Origin: Nitrospirota bacterium
GTDB taxonomy: Bacteria; Nitrospirota; Thermodesulfovibrionia; Thermodesulfovibrionales; UBA6898
DNA length: 41,767 nucleotides
Direction: 5' to 3'
Assembly: GCA_004321925.1 (NCBI GenBank)
Contig: SCQH01000002.1
Span: 1-41,767 of the forward strand
Part shown: one piece after another, positions 39,191 to 41,767 of the stretch
How positions within the stretch are numbered: the first letter of the stretch is position 1
Layout of the letters: each line of letters begins with the position of its first letter
Made by a program: the position numbers and the translations under genes
The notes under the pieces: generated by a model
What the model was told of the DNA's origin: nothing
Database searches by the model: none
Seen by the model: the letters and a program-made list of their open reading frames with translations, nothing else

Positions 39191-39643
39191 TTATGTGTCG
39201 AAAATTATATCTGCCTGACAGGTCCCGTTCTCCTGAACGATCTTCAGCCGGTGCCAGGTGGCCGCCTTCACGAGAAGCCTCTGTTCATGCCGTGAGGCAT
39301 CGAACTCCTCCCCGGTGAGAGACGCCTCGATCCTGAACCCTGACGGATCGTCCGCCGGCAGGACCGGGACCCGCAGCTCGCGTATCGTTATCTCTTTTGC
39401 GATGAACCCGTGGGCGTCTATCCTGAAGATAAGCTCGTTGAGCCAGGAGACGAGCAGTCCCTCCAGTGTGCCGGCCTCTGCCTCCAGTTCCACCGATCGC
39501 AGCGTCCTGATGCGGCTGACATCAGTGACCAGGTCATAGAGCCCTGCTGCCGCGTTCGCAAAGAGCATGGCCAGGTCTCTTCCAAAGACGCGCAGGCCCG
39601 CATCCCCGGAGACGTCAAGGACCTCAAAGGGCCTCATCGGCAT
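39191..39643 (-). CDS. Archease, RtcB activator
   Basis: The 150-residue protein has the archease features: a start of type FEVLDVSGDAGLRVFGRD, AMLFANAAAGLYDLVTD, WLNELIFRIDAHGFIAKEIT and the C-terminal VKAATWHRLKIVQENGT with DIIFDT. It binds RtcB and helps transfer GMP to the ligase histidine. It sits five bases upstream of rtcB in the same operon, the arrangement known in many archaea and bacteria. Start between the ATGs at 39643 and 39637 is not decided by a clear ribosome site. Confidence 0.93.
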   Translation of the reverse strand: MPMRPFEVLDVSGDAGLRVFGRDLAMLFANAAAGLYDLVTDVSRIRTLRSVELEAEAGTLEGLLVSWLNELIFRIDAHGFIAKEITIRELRVPVLPADDPSGFRIEASLTGEEFDASRHEQRLLVKAATWHRLKIVQENGTCQADIIFDT

Positions 39644-39663
39644 CCATTACGGCAAAGGACAGG

Positions 39664-40782
39664 CTAGGGCTTCCAGGTCTCGACGAACTTTCCGTTTTTC
39701 GTTACCCAGACAACATAGGGCGGGGCGGTCACATCTCCGTTTTCGTTGAGCTTGATCTTGCCCATCGCACCATTGAATTCCGTCGAGTGGAGCTTCCCGA
39801 TCACCGTCTTGCCGTCCGTGGTATTGGCGTCCCGGATAGCGGTGAACATGATATTTGCGGCATCGAAGGCATAGATCGAGTAAGGTCCTTCCTTGCCGAA
39901 CTTCGCATTATACTTAGTTATAAAATCCTTCGCGTCAGGGATGTTATTGGGGTCAGGGGTGAAGGTGAGGAAGGTCCCCTCGGCAGCCTGGTCACCCGCT
40001 ATCTTTACAAATTCCTCTGCGTACGAACCGTCGCCGCTCATGAAAGGGGCCTTCAGCCCCAGCTCCTTGGCCTGCCTGACGAGCAGGCCCATCTCAGGAT
40101 AGATCCCGCCAAAAAATATCAGTTCGGGAGACTTTTCCCTGATCGAGGTCAGGACTCCCTTAAAATCCTTGTCGCCCTGGACGATCCCGCCGTAGTAGAC
40201 AACGTCGACCTTGCCGGCCAGCGCCTTCTTGAACTCATCAGCCAGCCCCTGGCCATATGTCGTCTTGTCATGGATTACGGCAACTTTTTTGAGCTTAAGC
40301 TTCGAAAGCACAAAGGCGGCGGCAACGCCTCCCTGCTGGTCGTCCCTCCCGCAGACCCTGAATGTCCCCTTGTAACCCTTCTGGGTGAGCTCGGGGTTTG
40401 TCGAGGCGGGAGATATCATGGGGACTGAGGCCCTGTTGTATACTTCGGAGGCAGGGATCGAACAGCTTGAGTTGAAATGGCCGATGATGCCGGCGGCCCC
40501 TTCATTGATGAGCTTGTTGGCTACGGATACGGCCTGCTTCGGGTCATGCTGGTCGTCCCCGATAACGAGCTCTATTTTTTTGCCCAGCAGACCGCCTTTT
40601 TCGTTCCACTGCTCTGTGGCAAGAGTGACCCCGTTCTTGAAATCGGTCCCGAACCGCGATTGGTCTCCGGTCATGGGGCCGACCACCCCGATCTTTATCA
40701 CCTCACCGGCCTTCTTTTGGCAGCCCGCGGTCATCCCGGCAACCAGGCAGAGACAGAAAAACAGCGTTACGATCCTCTTCAT
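39664..40782 (-). CDS. LivK-type branched-chain amino acid ABC binding lipoprotein
   Basis: From the ATG at 40782 (GGAGGTAAGA directly upstream) the 372-residue product has a lipoprotein signal with C21 (VAGMTAGC), and then the LivK/Leu-Ile-Val-binding fold: IKIGVVGPMTGDQSRFG, AVSVANKLINEGAAGIIGHF, SVPMISPASTNPELTQKG, KVAVIHDKTTYGQGLADEFK and YSIYAFDAANIMFTAI. It binds a branched-chain amino acid or similar ligand outside. No permeases or ATPases (livHMGF) lie beside it, so it is an orphan binding protein here. Its neighbours thiE and archease are 11 and 20 bases away. Confidence 0.9.
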   Translation of the reverse strand: MKRIVTLFFCLCLVAGMTAGCQKKAGEVIKIGVVGPMTGDQSRFGTDFKNGVTLATEQWNEKGGLLGKKIELVIGDDQHDPKQAVSVANKLINEGAAGIIGHFNSSCSIPASEVYNRASVPMISPASTNPELTQKGYKGTFRVCGRDDQQGGVAAAFVLSKLKLKKVAVIHDKTTYGQGLADEFKKALAGKVDVVYYGGIVQGDKDFKGVLTSIREKSPELIFFGGIYPEMGLLVRQAKELGLKAPFMSGDGSYAEEFVKIAGDQAAEGTFLTFTPDPNNIPDAKDFITKYNAKFGKEGPYSIYAFDAANIMFTAIRDANTTDGKTVIGKLHSTEFNGAMGKIKLNENGDVTAPPYVVWVTKNGKFVETWKP

Positions 40783-40793
40783 TCTTACCTCCG

Positions 40794-41417
40794 TCATTTT
40801 TTTGGATATTTATTTCTCATGATGTGTGCGAAAAGTCCGGCGTTCTCTTCCATATTCCCTCTGCAGATGCCGGTAGCGACAGCGGCAGCATCGGCCCCGG
40901 CGTCGAATACGGATACGATGTTGTCCGGATTAATGCCGCCGATGGCAACGACCGGGATACTCACATTTTGTTTGATAAGCCTGATATTGTCAAGGCCTTT
41001 CGGGGCCCCCGCGTCTTTGGTGGTTGTATGGAAAACAGGGCCGAACCCGATATAGTCGGCGCCCCCGGCTCCGGCCTCGCGGGCCTGCTCCAGGGAATGG
41101 GTCGAGATGCCGATGATCCTGCTGCCCATGAGCCTGCGCGCCTCGCGCAGAGGCAGGTCGTCCTGCCCGAGATGGACCCCGTCGGCCCCCACCGCAAGGG
41201 CGATGTCGGCATGGTCGTTGATTATCAGTACCGCATTGAAGGAACGGGTGATTTCCCTGAGCTTCACCGCCTCCTCATAGAGTTCCCTGCGGGTCCTGTC
41301 CTTGTCCCGATACTGGATGAACCGAATGCCGGCCTTCAGGACGATCCCGACCATGTCCGTGACCGGTAGGTCGCAGTAGGTCCTGTCCGTGATGAAGCAG
41401 ATGCCTGAAATGTCCAT
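40794..41417 (-). CDS. thiE: Thiamine-phosphate synthase
   Basis: A 207-residue TIM-barrel enzyme that joins HMP-pyrophosphate and thiazole-phosphate to thiamine phosphate. Motifs are complete: ITDRTYC, IQYRDK, INDHADIALAVGADGVHLGQ, GFGPVFHTTTK and AIGGINPDNI. It is the first gene of a minus-strand operon with livK-like, archease, rtcB and mqnA. I looked for a TPP riboswitch in the upstream 350 bases and saw none of its conserved CTGAGA and ACCTGATC blocks. A 35-residue ORF with its own ATG ends six bases upstream (41424-41531) and may be a leader or chance ORF. Confidence 0.95.
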   Translation of the reverse strand: MDISGICFITDRTYCDLPVTDMVGIVLKAGIRFIQYRDKDRTRRELYEEAVKLREITRSFNAVLIINDHADIALAVGADGVHLGQDDLPLREARRLMGSRIIGISTHSLEQAREAGAGGADYIGFGPVFHTTTKDAGAPKGLDNIRLIKQNVSIPVVAIGGINPDNIVSVFDAGADAAAVATGICRGNMEENAGLFAHIMRNKYPKK

Positions 41418-41767
41418 GAGCCGCTATGCCTTTGGCCCGGAGATCGGCCTGTCCGCGCAGATGTCCGATGAAAAGGGAAGGGCGATATTCGTCACACAGA
41501 TAGCCGGTTGATTTATAGTGCTGGTCATCATAATCACTGATACAAAATTGTACGTCATGCAGGGGGGTATTTACAATGTGGACAGGACCGTGAAATGAGT
41601 GCAGATTCCCCTGATATCAGCCACCCATCCCGCCCAATCCATTGGTCACTTACTCACAGCAATCAACCTTAGTCCGTCTCCCTTGAACTAATCGATGTCT
41701 TCCTGGACTCCGCATCTGTTTCAACTTTTGAGAACTGTTTTATACCAGTCGAAACAATATGATTGAG
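41418..41767. other. Upstream region of thiE, no supported gene
   Basis: The only reading frames are short: minus-strand 41424-41531 (35 residues, MMTSTINQPAIC...) and plus-strand 41417-41512 (31 residues). Neither has a ribosome site. No TPP riboswitch motif or hairpin-plus-T terminator was found; the rest looks like plain intergenic sequence. Confidence 0.4.

Noticed and set aside
41418-41767. TPP riboswitch upstream of thiE
   Set aside because: None of the conserved CTGAGA or ACCTGATC blocks were found.

Overview
The window looks like a chromosomal segment of a Gram-negative, menaquinone-using bacterium of the Nitrospirota/Thermodesulfovibrio type or a similar deep-branching lineage. This is an inference from gene content: a second EF-G, futalosine-route MqnA, RtcB with archease, an RseC-family membrane protein, many Sec and lipoprotein signals, and Geobacter/Nitrospira-like NtrC-type regulation. 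No rRNA, intact tRNA, transposase, integrase or CRISPR array was seen.

Layout. (1) 1-366 is the start of an ankyrin-repeat gene cut by the window edge (minus strand). 847-7529 is a GC-rich housekeeping block on the plus strand: RseC-like protein, EF-G2, a secreted STN-like protein, and a four-gene dTDP-sugar operon in the order rmlA, rmlC-like, rmlB, rmlD. (2) 7606-32426 is an accessory region, by eye richer in A+T. It is built around proteins with double zinc ribbons at one end, secreted TPR/Sel1 proteins, a duplicated 108-residue secreted protein and a three-gene iron-type ABC importer (minus strand). Its centre is a long plus-strand operon, about 16872-28257: beta-propeller membrane protein, 864-residue multi-TM protein with a Pro-Lys-Glu repeat stalk, zinc-ribbon protein, two small membrane proteins, an 880-residue toxin-like protein, a likely immunity protein and another zinc-ribbon protein. 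(3) 32537-41417 is a GC-rich block on the minus strand: sigma-54 response regulator and sensor kinase, a DUF4398-like lipoprotein, an Ala/Lys-rich secreted protein, and a five-gene run thiE, livK-like, archease, rtcB, mqnA.

Main discovery. The protein at 22790-25432 carries at its C-terminus the three sequence blocks of the anthrax edema factor / CyaA / ExoY class II nucleotidyl cyclase toxins: a Lys-rich block ending in KSKTINW, a GDQDIFEI metal site, and an AQHGS block. It is followed directly by a 263-residue gene in the position of an immunity gene. The neighbouring proteins share interchangeable C-terminal zinc-ribbon cassettes, nearly identical at DNA level, or a conserved N-terminal zinc-ribbon plus TM chassis. 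I propose that the 16872-28257 operon is an uncharacterised zinc-ribbon-linked, membrane-anchored toxin system. The cyclase assignment rests on motif reading, not on a search.

Regulation. Several transcription units (847, 4171, 16872, and 35371 on the minus strand) have a good -10 box five to seven bases before the ATG and no Shine-Dalgarno, which suggests leaderless transcripts. Most other genes have strong AAGGAGG-type sites.
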